64,000 nt of DNA from Streptomyces roseicoloratus (GTDB lineage Bacteria; Actinomycetota; Actinomycetes; Streptomycetales; Streptomycetaceae): assembly GCF_004117935.1 (NCBI RefSeq), contig NZ_SDOY01000166.1, positions 78,354 through 142,353 on the forward strand, in the 5' to 3' direction. This document shows, piece after piece, positions 1 to 9,492 of this stretch (its first letter is position 1; every line of letters begins with the position of its first letter). A program made the translations under genes and the position numbers. Under the pieces are notes generated by a model. It made no database searches. It was not told where the DNA came from and was given only the letters and a program-made list of their open reading frames with translations.

Positions 1-60
1 GGCGCGTTCGATGTCCTGGAGCAGGAGGAGTTCGGTCGGTACGGCCACTCGGATGCGCAT
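1..60 (-). CDS. GNAT-like acetyltransferase, N-terminal fragment
   Basis: An ATG at 60 (reverse strand) opens a frame that runs off the left edge after 20 codons. The fragment begins MRIRVAVPTELLLLQDIERA, which looks like the first strand and helix of GNAT N-acetyltransferases, whose proteins often start with an Ile-Arg-x-Ala strand followed by a Leu-rich helix ending in Asp-Ile-Glu. Only the start is present, so the acetyl-CoA binding motif cannot be checked. A CATACT -10-like hexamer lies 5 bp upstream of the ATG, so a leaderless transcript is possible. The family call is an inference from 20 residues. Confidence 0.5.
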   Translation of the reverse strand, partial: MRIRVAVPTELLLLQDIERA

Positions 61-117
61 ACGCCAGTATGGCGCGACCGGGGCGGCGGCGCGTCAAGGC
101 GGCCCGATCCGCCCGCC

Positions 118-906
118 TCAGTCGGGCGTCGCGCCCGGGCAGGTGAACCCGTTCTCCGGGTTGCGGCCCCGGCCCGTCGCGTAGCCGTCCTCGCGGTGCG
201 CCCGGTGGCCGAGCAGCCCGCCGTCCCGGGAGAAGTGCGGCAGGAAGAGCGTGAGCGCGGGATCGCCGTACAACGCCACGTACAGCAGCACCTCCCTGGC
301 CTCGGTGACCTCCTGGCGACGCGCGGGCAGCGGGTGCCGGGCGCGCAGGGCGTCGAGCAGCCGACGGGCGGCCCGGGTCGTGGGCGGCACGCCGAGCAGC
401 GCCCCGGCCGCGAGCACCGGGACCGCGCCGAGGGCCAGCGCGGGTCCGGACACACCGGTCGCGACGAGCCCCGCGGCGACGGTCGGCGGGACGCAGACGA
501 GCAGCGCCCGGGCCGTCCTGAGCCGCCCGGGCGGGCGGAGCAGTCCCGCCCTGCCGAGCTCCGCGCGCAGCGCGTCGAGCGCCTGCCGGGCCTTCGGCCG
601 GGTCGCCAGCAGCCTGAGCGTGAGGGCCCGCTGGAGCGAGCGGTGCACGCCGAGCTGGAGCGGATCGCGGGTGCTGCCCGCGCCGCCGTTGGCGCGAATC
701 GTGCCCCGCCGCCCGGCCGCGACGGCGCCGCGCTGGTGCAGCGCCACGAGCGCCACGACGACCGCCGCCCGCGGCCCGCCGCGCAGCAACGCCAGTGCCT
801 GCGGCGGCAGTTCCGGTCGATCCTGGCTGCGTACACGCAACAGCACGGCCGCGGCCACGAGTTGGGCGACCGCTACCCCAAGGAACCACCACATCCCCGT
901 CGTCAT
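118..906 (-). CDS. TIGR04222-type membrane protein
   Basis: 262 residues. I chose ATG 906 because the run GGGGGG sits 8 bp upstream; the GTG at 915 overlaps that ribosome binding site. An N-terminal membrane helix (about residues 1-23) is followed by a conserved-looking segment, LLRGGPRAAVVVALVALHQRG, typical of the TIGR04222 family of actinobacterial membrane proteins, then a basic amphipathic stretch and two hydrophobic segments (about residues 130-175). The C-terminal tail is soluble and rich in Gly, Arg and His. In this family the role is unknown; members often sit singly. It is convergent with nothing obvious and shares its strand with the following zinc-ribbon gene, 68 bp away, so the two may be co-transcribed. 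Confidence 0.7.
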   Translation of the reverse strand: MTTGMWWFLGVAVAQLVAAAVLLRVRSQDRPELPPQALALLRGGPRAAVVVALVALHQRGAVAAGRRGTIRANGGAGSTRDPLQLGVHRSLQRALTLRLLATRPKARQALDALRAELGRAGLLRPPGRLRTARALLVCVPPTVAAGLVATGVSGPALALGAVPVLAAGALLGVPPTTRAARRLLDALRARHPLPARRQEVTEAREVLLYVALYGDPALTLFLPHFSRDGGLLGHRAHREDGYATGRGRNPENGFTCPGATPD

Positions 907-974
907 GGTGTCCACCCCCCGAAGGAGTTGTGCCCGGGGGAGCGGCGGTCGTCACGTGCGAATGGCCGAAACTG

Positions 975-2165
975 TTAGGGAGCGCCGGAGGTGAGGAGTT
1001 CGCCGGCGGGCGGGTTCACCGGCTGCGGGGTGCCGGTGAGGTCGAGCACGAACAGCGGGATGCCGAGGCCGTCCGCGCGCTCGTGGGCCTCCGGCGTGTA
1101 CCCGGCGAGCGAGAAGTAGACGCTCACCGCCGAGCTGCTGAGCCCGTTCAGCCAGAGGCACTCCACCGCCCGCAGCCCGGTGGGCCGGGTGCTCGGATCC
1201 ACCTGCGCCACGAGCCCGGGGCCCCGCAGGTCCACGGCGGAGGCCGAGCGCTCCTCCGGCTGGACGACGTCGCGGAAGCCCAGCCAGCGCAGGTACCCGG
1301 CGGACGCGGCGACGGCGTCCCGCGCGGTCCTGATCGTGACCGGCCGGAACGCGGACCGGGCCGCCTCGGGGCCGGTACCGGTGTGCGCCGGGGCGGGTGG
1401 GGCCGGCGGGGCGGACGGGGCCGGCGGGGAAGGGTGACGATCGGCGAACGGGGAGCTCCCGACGGGAGCGGTGGCACCGGCCTCGGCGCGGGCGGGGCCG
1501 TCCGCGCTGGTGGCCGAGGGGCCGGCGGTGGAAGGTCCGGAGGGGGCGGGTCCGGAGGGGGCGGGGCCCGCGGTGGAGGGTCCCGCGGTGGCGGGGCGTT
1601 CCCCGGTGCGCGCACCGGCCGGACGCTCCTCGGCGGGCTGGGCCGCCGGGTGCGCCACCGCCGGGGGCGGGACCGCTGCCGCAGGTGGTGCGGCCGGGGT
1701 GGAGGGTTCGGCGGGGGCGGGAGGGGTGACGGGAGGGGCCGCCGGACCCCGCTGGGCGGGGACGGCCGCGTCAGGCACAGGGTGGTCGGTGCTGCCGGCG
1801 CTACCGGTGCCGAAAGCGCCTCCAGCACCAGCACCAGCACCGGCGTCAGCGCCACCGCCGGCATCGACGCCGGCACCGGTGCCCGGCCCCGTCGCGGCCG
1901 GCTCCGCCGGGCTCACCGCCACCCGCAGCACCGCCCCGCACGGGCAGCCCGCCTCCGGGTGGGGCCAGTCCGAGGTGCGGGTGCAGGCGGGGCAGCGGAC
2001 GGTGACCCACTCGTCGGACCAGTTGCGGTGGGTGACGGGCACGGCGTCGGCGCCGGGGATCACCGGGGGTGCGATCGGGATGCCGCAGGAGCAGGGGAAC
2101 GCGGGTGCCGCGTACCGAAGGGTGCGGAGGCACTCCGGACAGCGCACCTGTACCGACTCAGCCAC
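975..2165 (-). CDS. Zinc-ribbon protein with low-complexity linker and Mrr-like C-terminal domain
   Basis: 396 residues from GTG 2165, which has AGGAGG 9 bp upstream; the longer frame from 2207 lacks such a site. Residues 1-90 carry CxxC pairs (CPEC, CSC, CPAC, CPCG) that look like two zinc ribbons. About 160 residues of Ala/Pro/Gly-rich linker follow. The last 125 residues are compact and resemble the Mrr/restriction-endonuclease fold: an Asp in AVDLRG, a beta strand LVAQVD where active Mrr enzymes have Gln-x-Lys, then an ending VYFSLAGYTPEAHERAD like the Mrr 'T-x-x-G-x-x-x-x-A' helix. The catalytic Lys appears replaced by Asp, so nuclease activity is doubtful. The function is unknown; DNA binding is inferred only from the fold resemblance. 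Confidence 0.7.
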   Translation of the reverse strand: MAESVQVRCPECLRTLRYAAPAFPCSCGIPIAPPVIPGADAVPVTHRNWSDEWVTVRCPACTRTSDWPHPEAGCPCGAVLRVAVSPAEPAATGPGTGAGVDAGGGADAGAGAGAGGAFGTGSAGSTDHPVPDAAVPAQRGPAAPPVTPPAPAEPSTPAAPPAAAVPPPAVAHPAAQPAEERPAGARTGERPATAGPSTAGPAPSGPAPSGPSTAGPSATSADGPARAEAGATAPVGSSPFADRHPSPPAPSAPPAPPAPAHTGTGPEAARSAFRPVTIRTARDAVAASAGYLRWLGFRDVVQPEERSASAVDLRGPGLVAQVDPSTRPTGLRAVECLWLNGLSSSAVSVYFSLAGYTPEAHERADGLGIPLFVLDLTGTPQPVNPPAGELLTSGAP

Positions 2166-2294
2166 TCCGAACCCCCTCCTGCGTCGTGCGGTCCCATGCT
2201 CCACCAATTCGGTCGTCCAGGGGAGGAACTTCGGCCATCACGCGACGGACCTCCACCCCGAGACCTCCCGGAGGGCCTCTCCCGTGGACGTCTC

Positions 2295-2362
2295 TTGACG
2301 CTTCTCCATCGACCCACCTACATTGCTTCCGTATAGCAGAACAGTACTTCCGCATTATGGAA
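2295..2362 (+). promoter_or_regulatory. gcl promoter with two tandem TTCC-N7-GGAA operators
   Basis: A -35 box TTGACG (2295-2300) and -10 box TACATT (2319-2324) are separated by 18 bp. Two operators follow directly: TTCC-N7-AGAA at 2327-2341 and TTCC-N7-GGAA at 2348-2362, with centres 21 bp (two helical turns) apart. The arrangement covers the expected transcription start, which suits repression. The same paired layout occurs upstream of hyi. AllR, the IclR-family regulator encoded at 33264-34070, is the natural candidate to bind here, but this is inference. Confidence 0.7.
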
Positions 2363-2431
2363 ACAAGCCGTCGAGGCCCCGCCGGAGCCCCGGCGCGCTT
2401 GTGTCCCCCTGGCCGAAGCAGGAGCACTCCC

Positions 2432-4219
<1,788 letters not shown>

Positions 4220-4261
4220 CCCGGCACCCGCACCTGAGGTCCGGGCCGACCGGGGAACCCG

Positions 4262-5317
4262 TCAGGGCGCGGTCCCGGGACCGCGCCGGGACCCCGCTCG
4301 CGAGGCCGTGAGACGGCCCCCGCCCCGAGGAGCACCGGGGCGGGGGCCTTCCTGTGCCGCCACGAGGGCCGCGCCCGCGTCCGTCCACTCGTACAGGACC
4401 GACCGGCCGGCCCGTCCGCGCCGCACCAGACCGGCGTCGCGCAGCACCTTCAGATGCCGGCCCACCGACCCCAGGCCCTGCCCGGTCAGGGCCACCAGCT
4501 GGCTGGTGGACTTGGGTGCTTCGAGCCGTACGAGGACCCCGGCGCGGGCGCGGCCCAGGAGCGCGCCGAGCGCCTCCGGCACGACCGGCCCCGTGACGTC
4601 GGCCAGGGCGCCGGAGCACGCGTAGACGACGGCATAGCGCTCCGAGCCCTCCCAGGACGCCCAGCCCGTGTCCGGTGTCACCGGGACGAACAGCAGACGG
4701 CCTCCGCCGATCGAACGCGGCGGGTAGTCACGGGTGTTGATCTGGAGCCGCCCGTCGCCCAGCCACCGCATCCTGCCCGGGCACAGCTCGTCGAGCGCGG
4801 CCGCCCAGCCGGCCCGGCTCAGCAGCGCCGTCCGCGCCACCACATCGGCCTCGAGGATCCGCCGCCGGCGCGGCCAGTCGGGGAGCACCGTCTCCCGCCA
4901 CACCCACTCCAGGACCTCCGCCATCCGCCGCGGCAGGTTCCGCCGTGCCCGCAGCGGCTCCGGTACGGGCCCGCCCACCGCCACCTCCAACTGCGGTACG
5001 GCGTCGCCCGGTTCGGCCTCCCGGACCGCCACGACCTCGTCCTCGAAGGACTGCTCCCCCTCGCCGAGCGGCGTCGGCGTGAGGAAGTCCGCGTTCCAGG
5101 TGGGCCCGATGGCGGCGCGGACCAGGAGCGCGTCGAGCGGTTCGGCGGCGAGCCGTGCCCGGTACGCGGGCAGATGGCCGGCCAGCCAGGCCCGCTCGCC
5201 CGGATGGGCGCCCCCGGCCCCGTGCAGGGTCTTCAGGGCCGCCACGGTCTCCGCCAGCGGCGACACCACGAACCTGCTGCTCGCGAGCGCGTCCGCACCG
5301 ATCCGCCACCAGCCCAC
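4262..5317 (-). CDS. ArsR-type winged-helix transcriptional regulator with long N-terminal domain
   Basis: 351 residues from GTG 5317, which has GGGGAGG 6 bp upstream. The C-terminal ~90 residues form an ArsR-like winged helix (SQLVALTGQGLGSVGRHLKVLRDAGLV is the recognition region, with a wing at RAGRSVLYEWT). The N-terminal ~230 residues match the DUF5937-like sensor region seen in many streptomycete ArsR proteins; no metal-binding cysteine cluster is visible. It is transcribed away from an MFS gene, and the 59-bp intergenic space starts with a perfect inverted repeat, so it probably represses itself and the transporter. The ligand is unknown. Confidence 0.8.
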   Translation of the reverse strand: MGWWRIGADALASSRFVVSPLAETVAALKTLHGAGGAHPGERAWLAGHLPAYRARLAAEPLDALLVRAAIGPTWNADFLTPTPLGEGEQSFEDEVVAVREAEPGDAVPQLEVAVGGPVPEPLRARRNLPRRMAEVLEWVWRETVLPDWPRRRRILEADVVARTALLSRAGWAAALDELCPGRMRWLGDGRLQINTRDYPPRSIGGGRLLFVPVTPDTGWASWEGSERYAVVYACSGALADVTGPVVPEALGALLGRARAGVLVRLEAPKSTSQLVALTGQGLGSVGRHLKVLRDAGLVRRGRAGRSVLYEWTDAGAALVAAQEGPRPGAPRGGGRLTASRAGSRRGPGTAP

Positions 5318-5337
5318 GTTTCGCCTCCCCGCGAAAC
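5318..5337. promoter_or_regulatory. Operator-like inverted repeat between ArsR and MFS genes
   Basis: GTTTCGC at 5318-5324 and GCGAAAC at 5331-5337 form a perfect 7-bp inverted repeat with a 6-bp centre. It abuts the GTG of the regulator and includes its ribosome binding site. ArsR-type dimers bind such symmetric sites, so autoregulation and control of the divergent MFS gene are likely. Confidence 0.6.
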
Positions 5338-5376
5338 AATAACGGGGCCGCACCGCGCCCGCCGAGACTCCGCGGC

Positions 5377-6570
5377 ATGCCCCGCTACCGCGATGTCTTC
5401 CGCGTCCCCGAATTCACGCCGCTCTTCCTCGGCGGCGCCGCGTCCGCCGCCGCGCAGACGGTGGCCGGCCTCGGCCTCGCCACACTGGTCTTCCGCGCCA
5501 CGGGCTCGCCGCTGCTCGCCGCGCTCGCCATGTTCGGACCGGCGCTCGCCCAGCTCGTCGGCGCCACCACGCTGCTCGCGGCGGCCGACCGGCTGCCCCC
5601 GCGCACGGCGCTCACCGCCGTCGCCCTGGTCTTCGCGGCCGGCACCGCCGCCCAGGCCCTGCCCGGCCTTCCGCTCGCCGCTACCTTCTCGCTCCTCTTC
5701 GTCCAGGGGCTCACCGGCTCGGTCGGCAACGGGGTGCGCGGCGGACTGCTCAACGAGATCCTGCCCCGGGACCGCCGTCTCCTCGGCCGCTCGGTGCTCA
5801 ACATGTCCGTCGGCGTCTGCCAGATCGCCGGGTTCGCCGCCGGCGGTCTGCTGCTGGCGCTGCTCTCGGCCCGCGGCACCCTGCTGACCGGAGCCGCGCT
5901 CTACCTGGCCGCCGCGCTGCTCGCCCGCGGCGGACTGTCCGCGCGTGCCCCGCGCGCCTCCGGGCGGCCCTCGCCGGCCGAGACCTGGCGGACCAACGCC
6001 CGCCTGTGGTCCTCGCCCGAGCGCCGTCGCGTCTACGTCGCGCTCTGGGTGCCGAACGGGCTCGTCGTCGGCTGCGAATCGCTCTTCGTGCCGTACGACC
6101 CCGAGCACGCCGGGCTGCTGTTCGTCTGTGCCGGCGCCGGGATGCTGGCCGGCGACACCGCCGTCGGCCGCTTCGTACCGGATCGGTGGCGGGGCCGCCT
6201 CGCCGCGCCGCTGCAGATGCTGCTGGCGGCCCCGTACCTGCTGTTCTTCCTGCGCCCCGCGCTGCCGCTCGCCCTCGCCGCCGTCACGGTCTCCGCGGTC
6301 GGCTACGCGGCGAGCCTGCTGTACCAGGAACGGCTCGTGGAACTGGTGCCGGACGAGCTGAGCGGTCACGCGCTCGGACTGCACTCCTCGGGCATGCTCA
6401 CCCTCCAGGGCCTGAGCGCGACCCTGGCCGGCGGCCTCGCCCAACTCGCCTCGACCACCACGGCGATGACCCTGCTCGCCGTCACCTCGCTCGCGGTGAC
6501 CCTGGCGTCGGCCGGCAAAGGGAAGAGCGCGGAACCAGGGACCGTAAACCTGGTTCCGCGCTCTCGTTGA
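5377..6570 (+). CDS. MFS transporter
   Basis: 397 residues with about 11-12 hydrophobic segments, in the plasma membrane. The start ATG 5377 is 59 bp from the divergent ArsR-type regulator. The N-terminal half has alternating Ala/Leu/Gly-rich helices, a basic cytoplasmic loop around residues 180-215 (RAPRASGRPSPAETW), and a second half starting near RRVYVALWVP. The pattern is that of efflux-type MFS proteins paired with ArsR regulators. The substrate is unknown. The last 15 codons lie inside a 16-bp perfect hairpin (6524-6564), so the C-terminal tail may be shaped by terminator function rather than by protein function. Confidence 0.85.
   Translation: MPRYRDVFRVPEFTPLFLGGAASAAAQTVAGLGLATLVFRATGSPLLAALAMFGPALAQLVGATTLLAAADRLPPRTALTAVALVFAAGTAAQALPGLPLAATFSLLFVQGLTGSVGNGVRGGLLNEILPRDRRLLGRSVLNMSVGVCQIAGFAAGGLLLALLSARGTLLTGAALYLAAALLARGGLSARAPRASGRPSPAETWRTNARLWSSPERRRVYVALWVPNGLVVGCESLFVPYDPEHAGLLFVCAGAGMLAGDTAVGRFVPDRWRGRLAAPLQMLLAAPYLLFFLRPALPLALAAVTVSAVGYAASLLYQERLVELVPDELSGHALGLHSSGMLTLQGLSATLAGGLAQLASTTTAMTLLAVTSLAVTLASAGKGKSAEPGTVNLVPRSR
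6524..6564. terminator. Hairpin overlapping the 3' end of the MFS gene
   Basis: Two perfect 16-base arms (6524-6539 and 6549-6564) with a 9-base loop. The stop codon (6568-6570) comes only 3 bases after the stem. No U tract follows, as is usual for streptomycete terminators. Confidence 0.75.
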
Positions 6571-6817
6571 TGACCGCCCGACGGCGCGAGGCTGGCGCGA
6601 CAGGACGTTCGCGCCGCCGGGCGGAGACTGGCCCCCTTCCGTGCGAGAAGGGGGGCGTTGGGACCGCGGTGGTGCCGACGGGTGCTGCGGCCGGTCCCTT
6701 CCTTCAGGTCAAGAAGGGGAGCCGCAGGCCCTTACCACCGCACTGGCTCGGCGCCACCGCGGTCCTCACGCTGTCCGGGTTACCGGCCACCCCTCATCCG
6801 GGCCGGCGATCCGGACC
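6571..6817. other. Gene-free interval with nested stem structures
   Basis: This 247-bp stretch has no convincing gene. It holds a hairpin with 8-base arms (6632-6639/6647-6654) and a multi-tier stem at 6666-6741: 8-bp arms 6666-6673/6734-6741, 6-bp arms 6685-6690/6722-6727, and 6-bp arms 6696-6701/6713-6718, all collinear. This is more structure than a simple terminator needs; a small RNA is possible but unproven. Confidence 0.45.
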
Positions 6818-6854
6818 GCGTACGGACACTGACCTCCCGTCAGGTGCCGTACGC
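6818..6854. terminator. Terminator of katA
   Basis: 8-bp perfect arms (6818-6825 and 6847-6854) continue into a second stem CACTGAC/GTCAGGTG with a one-base bulge. It begins 17 bases after the katA stop codon on the reverse strand. Confidence 0.7.
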
Positions 6855-6871
6855 AGTCGGGGTGTCGAGGC

Positions 6872-8329
6872 TCAGTCCTCGCGCAGGGCGCGGACGGCCT
6901 CCTCGACGCGCCGGCCGTACTCGGCGTCGGCGGCGGCGAAGTGGGCGAGGTTCTTCTCGATGACGTCCTCGCGGGCGACCTGGGAGAGGCTGCCGGCGAT
7001 GTTGGACACCAGACGGGACTTCTCGTCCTCGGACATCAGGCGGTAGAGCTCACCGGCCTGGAAGAAGTCGTCGTCCTTGACGTGCGCCGGGGCCGCGTGG
7101 GTGCCGGTCCAGCCGTGGATCGCGAGCGGCGCGGAGAGCGCGGCGTCGGTCTGGGCCGGGCCCTGGTACGAGTTGGGCTCGTAGTTCTTGTCGTGGCGCG
7201 AACCGTTGCGGGTGGCCATGAAGCCGTCGCGGCCGTAGTTGTCCGCCACCGTCGCCTTGGGGGCGTTGACCGGCAGCTGGGTGTGGTTGACGCCGAGGCG
7301 GTAGCGGTGGGCGTCCGCGTAGGCGAAGAGACGGCCCTGGAGCATCTTGTCCGGCGAAGGACCGATGCCCGGGACGAAGTTGTTCGGGGAGAACGCGGCC
7401 TGCTCGACCTCGGCGAAGACGTTGTCCGGGTTGCGGTCGAGGACCAGGCGGCCCACGCGCTGCAGCGGGTAGTCCGCGTGCGGCCACACCTTGGTGAGGT
7501 CGAACGGGTTGAAGCGGTAGTCCGCGGCCTCGGCGGCCGGCATGACCTGCACGTAGAGGGTCCAGGAGGGGTTCACGCCGCGCTCGATGGACTGCAGCAG
7601 GTCGGTCTGGTGCGAGTTGGCGTCCTTGCCGACCAGCTCGGCGGCCTGCTCGGCGGAGAGGGAGCGGATGCCCTGGTTCGTCTTGAAGTGGTACTTGACG
7701 AAGAAGGCCTCGCCCGCCTCGTTGGTCCACTGGTAGGTGTGCGAGCCGTAGCCGTTCATGTGGCGGTACGAGGCCGGGATGCCGCGGTCGCCGAACAGCC
7801 AGGTCACCTGGTGGGTCGCCTCGGGGGCGTGGGCCCAGAAGTCCCAGACGTTGTCCGCCTCCTGCTTGCCCGTGAACGGGTCGCGCTTCTGGGAGTGGAT
7901 GAAGTCGGGGAACTTGATCGGGTCCTTGATGAAGAACACCGGGGTGTTGTTGCCGACGAGGTCGTAGTTGCCCTCCTCGGTGTAGAACTTCACCGCGAAG
8001 CCACGCGGGTCGCGGACCGCGTCCGCGCCGCCGAGCGAGTCGGCCACGGTGGAGAAGCGCAGGAACAGCTCGGTCTTCTTGCCGACCTCGGACAGGAAGG
8101 CGGCCTTCGTGTACGCGGTGACGTCGTCCGTCACCTCGAAGTAGCCGTACGCGCCGGAGCCGCGGGCGTGCACCACGCGCTCCGGGATGCGCTCGCGGTT
8201 GAAGCGCGCGAGCTTCTCCAGCAGGTGCTGGTCCTGCAGGAGGATGGGGCCACCGACGCCGGCGGTGGCGGAGTTCTGGTTGTCGGCGACCGGGGCGCCG
8301 GACTCGGTCGTAAGCACACGCTTGGCCAT
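6872..8329 (-). CDS. katA: Monofunctional haem catalase
   Basis: 485 residues, the size of small-subunit (clade 3) catalases. It dismutates H2O2. The distal His54 (RVVHARGSG), Asn127 (GNNTPVFF) and the proximal haem-ligating Tyr337 (RLFAYADAHRYRLG) are all present. It starts at ATG 8329 with a weak GGAAGG at 13 bp. It is bounded on both sides by hairpins and has its own promoter carrying the same TCAACA-N3-TGTTGA operator as the uricase operon. The link makes sense because uricase makes H2O2. The gene symbol is used generically. Confidence 0.95.
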   Translation of the reverse strand: MAKRVLTTESGAPVADNQNSATAGVGGPILLQDQHLLEKLARFNRERIPERVVHARGSGAYGYFEVTDDVTAYTKAAFLSEVGKKTELFLRFSTVADSLGGADAVRDPRGFAVKFYTEEGNYDLVGNNTPVFFIKDPIKFPDFIHSQKRDPFTGKQEADNVWDFWAHAPEATHQVTWLFGDRGIPASYRHMNGYGSHTYQWTNEAGEAFFVKYHFKTNQGIRSLSAEQAAELVGKDANSHQTDLLQSIERGVNPSWTLYVQVMPAAEAADYRFNPFDLTKVWPHADYPLQRVGRLVLDRNPDNVFAEVEQAAFSPNNFVPGIGPSPDKMLQGRLFAYADAHRYRLGVNHTQLPVNAPKATVADNYGRDGFMATRNGSRHDKNYEPNSYQGPAQTDAALSAPLAIHGWTGTHAAPAHVKDDDFFQAGELYRLMSEDEKSRLVSNIAGSLSQVAREDVIEKNLAHFAAADAEYGRRVEEAVRALRED

Positions 8330-8388
8330 GGTGTCGGGTCGACCTTCCGTACGGGGAGCTGCACTGCTGACTGGTGGGAGTGCTCTGG

Positions 8389-8429
8389 AGCGTAAGGACG
8401 CCCCACGAACAACGTCAACAGTTTGTTGA
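8389..8429 (-). promoter_or_regulatory. katA promoter with TCAACA-N3-TGTTGA operator over the -35 box
   Basis: A perfect 15-bp palindrome occupies 8415-8429. Reading on the reverse strand, its right arm runs into the -35 box TTGACG (8418-8413), followed after 18 bp by the -10 box TACGCT (8394-8389). The uricase promoter has the same layout, including the TTGACG overlap and the 18-bp spacer. Confidence 0.72.
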
Positions 8430-8444
8430 AAATGAAGTCTGGTG

Positions 8445-8506
8445 TTCCGGACGGCGGCGGCGCCTGGGCGCGACAGGACAGTTGTCAGCGCCGCCGCCGT
8501 CCGGAA
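8445..8506. terminator. Terminator after glxR
   Basis: Perfect 19-base arms (8445-8463 and 8488-8506) around a 24-base loop. It begins 30 bases past the glxR stop and separates glxR from katA, which therefore form different transcription units. Confidence 0.8.
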
Positions 8507-8536
8507 ATCTGGGGCCCGCCCCGAGGCGGGCGCGGG

Positions 8537-9427
8537 TCAGACCTGCTGGCCGGAGAGGCGCTCGACGGCGCGCAGCAGGGCCGAGTGGTCGAGACCGCCG
8601 TCACCCTGCGCGCGCAGCGAGGCGACGAGCTGGGCGACCACGGCGCCGACCGGGAGGGCCGCACCGACGTTGCGGGCGGCGTCGGTGACGATGCCCATGT
8701 CCTTGTGGTGCAGGTCGATCCGGAAGCCGGGCTTGAAGTCCCGGTTCAGGAAGTTGTCCTTCTTGCGGGTCAGCACGGTGGAGCCGGCCAGACCGCCGTT
8801 GAGGACGTCGAGGGCGGCGTTGAGGTCCACGCCGGACTTCTCCAGGAAGACCACGGCCTCGGCGCACGCCTGGATGTTCACGGCGACGATGAGCTGGTTG
8901 GCGGCCTTCACCGTCTGGCCGGAGCCGTGCGGGCCGCACAGGACGATGGTCTTGCCGAGGGCCTCGAGGATCGGCAGGGCCGCGTCGAAGTCGGCCTTCT
9001 CGCCGCCCACCATGATCGACAGGACGGCCTCGATGGCGCCGGCCTCGCCGCCGGACACGGGCGCGTCGATGACGCGGATGCCCTTCTCCTTGGCGTTCTT
9101 CGCCAGGTCGATCGAGGTCTGCGGGGTGATCGACGACATGTCGATGATCAGCGCGCCGGCCCGGGCGTTCTCCAGGATGCCCTCGGGGCCGTAGGAGATC
9201 GCCTCGACCTGCGGGGAGGCCGGGACCATCGTGATGATCACGTCGGCGTCCTTGACGGCCTCGGCGATCGAGCCGGCCGCGGCGCCGCCGGCGGCGGCCA
9301 GGCGGTCCAGCTTGTCCTGCTCGAGGGTGTAACCGGTGACGGAGTAGCCGGCCTTGATCAGGTTCTCGGACATGGGGGAGCCCATGATGCCGAGACCGAT
9401 CCACGCAACCTTGGGGAGAGTGCTCAT
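8537..9427 (-). CDS. glxR: 2-hydroxy-3-oxopropionate (tartronate semialdehyde) reductase
   Basis: 296 residues from ATG 9427 (AAGGA 8 bp upstream). It reduces tartronate semialdehyde to D-glycerate with NAD(P)H. The Rossmann motif GLGIMGSPM lies at residues 11-19; the beta-hydroxyacid dehydrogenase substrate motif DAPVSGGEAGA and the catalytic Lys in GSGQTVKAANQ are present. It lies 65 bp downstream of hyi on the same strand with no hairpin between, so hyi-glxR is probably one operon. It acts directly after Gcl. Confidence 0.95.
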   Translation of the reverse strand: MSTLPKVAWIGLGIMGSPMSENLIKAGYSVTGYTLEQDKLDRLAAAGGAAAGSIAEAVKDADVIITMVPASPQVEAISYGPEGILENARAGALIIDMSSITPQTSIDLAKNAKEKGIRVIDAPVSGGEAGAIEAVLSIMVGGEKADFDAALPILEALGKTIVLCGPHGSGQTVKAANQLIVAVNIQACAEAVVFLEKSGVDLNAALDVLNGGLAGSTVLTRKKDNFLNRDFKPGFRIDLHHKDMGIVTDAARNVGAALPVGAVVAQLVASLRAQGDGGLDHSALLRAVERLSGQQV

Positions 9428-9492
9428 GGGGAGGGTCCTTCTCTGAAGCTTCGTACGAAAAGGTCGGGGAGTGCCTGGCGGAACGCCCGGAC

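Noticed and set aside
6571..6817. A tRNA or small gene between the MFS gene and katA
   Set aside because: No T-loop consensus (GTTCRA) or anticodon arm, and the 60-100-codon frames there lack a ribosome binding site or family resemblance.
8415..8429. The TCAACA palindrome near katA as a terminator stem
   Set aside because: It is AT-richer than other terminators here, overlaps a good -35 box and recurs at other promoters, so an operator is the better reading.
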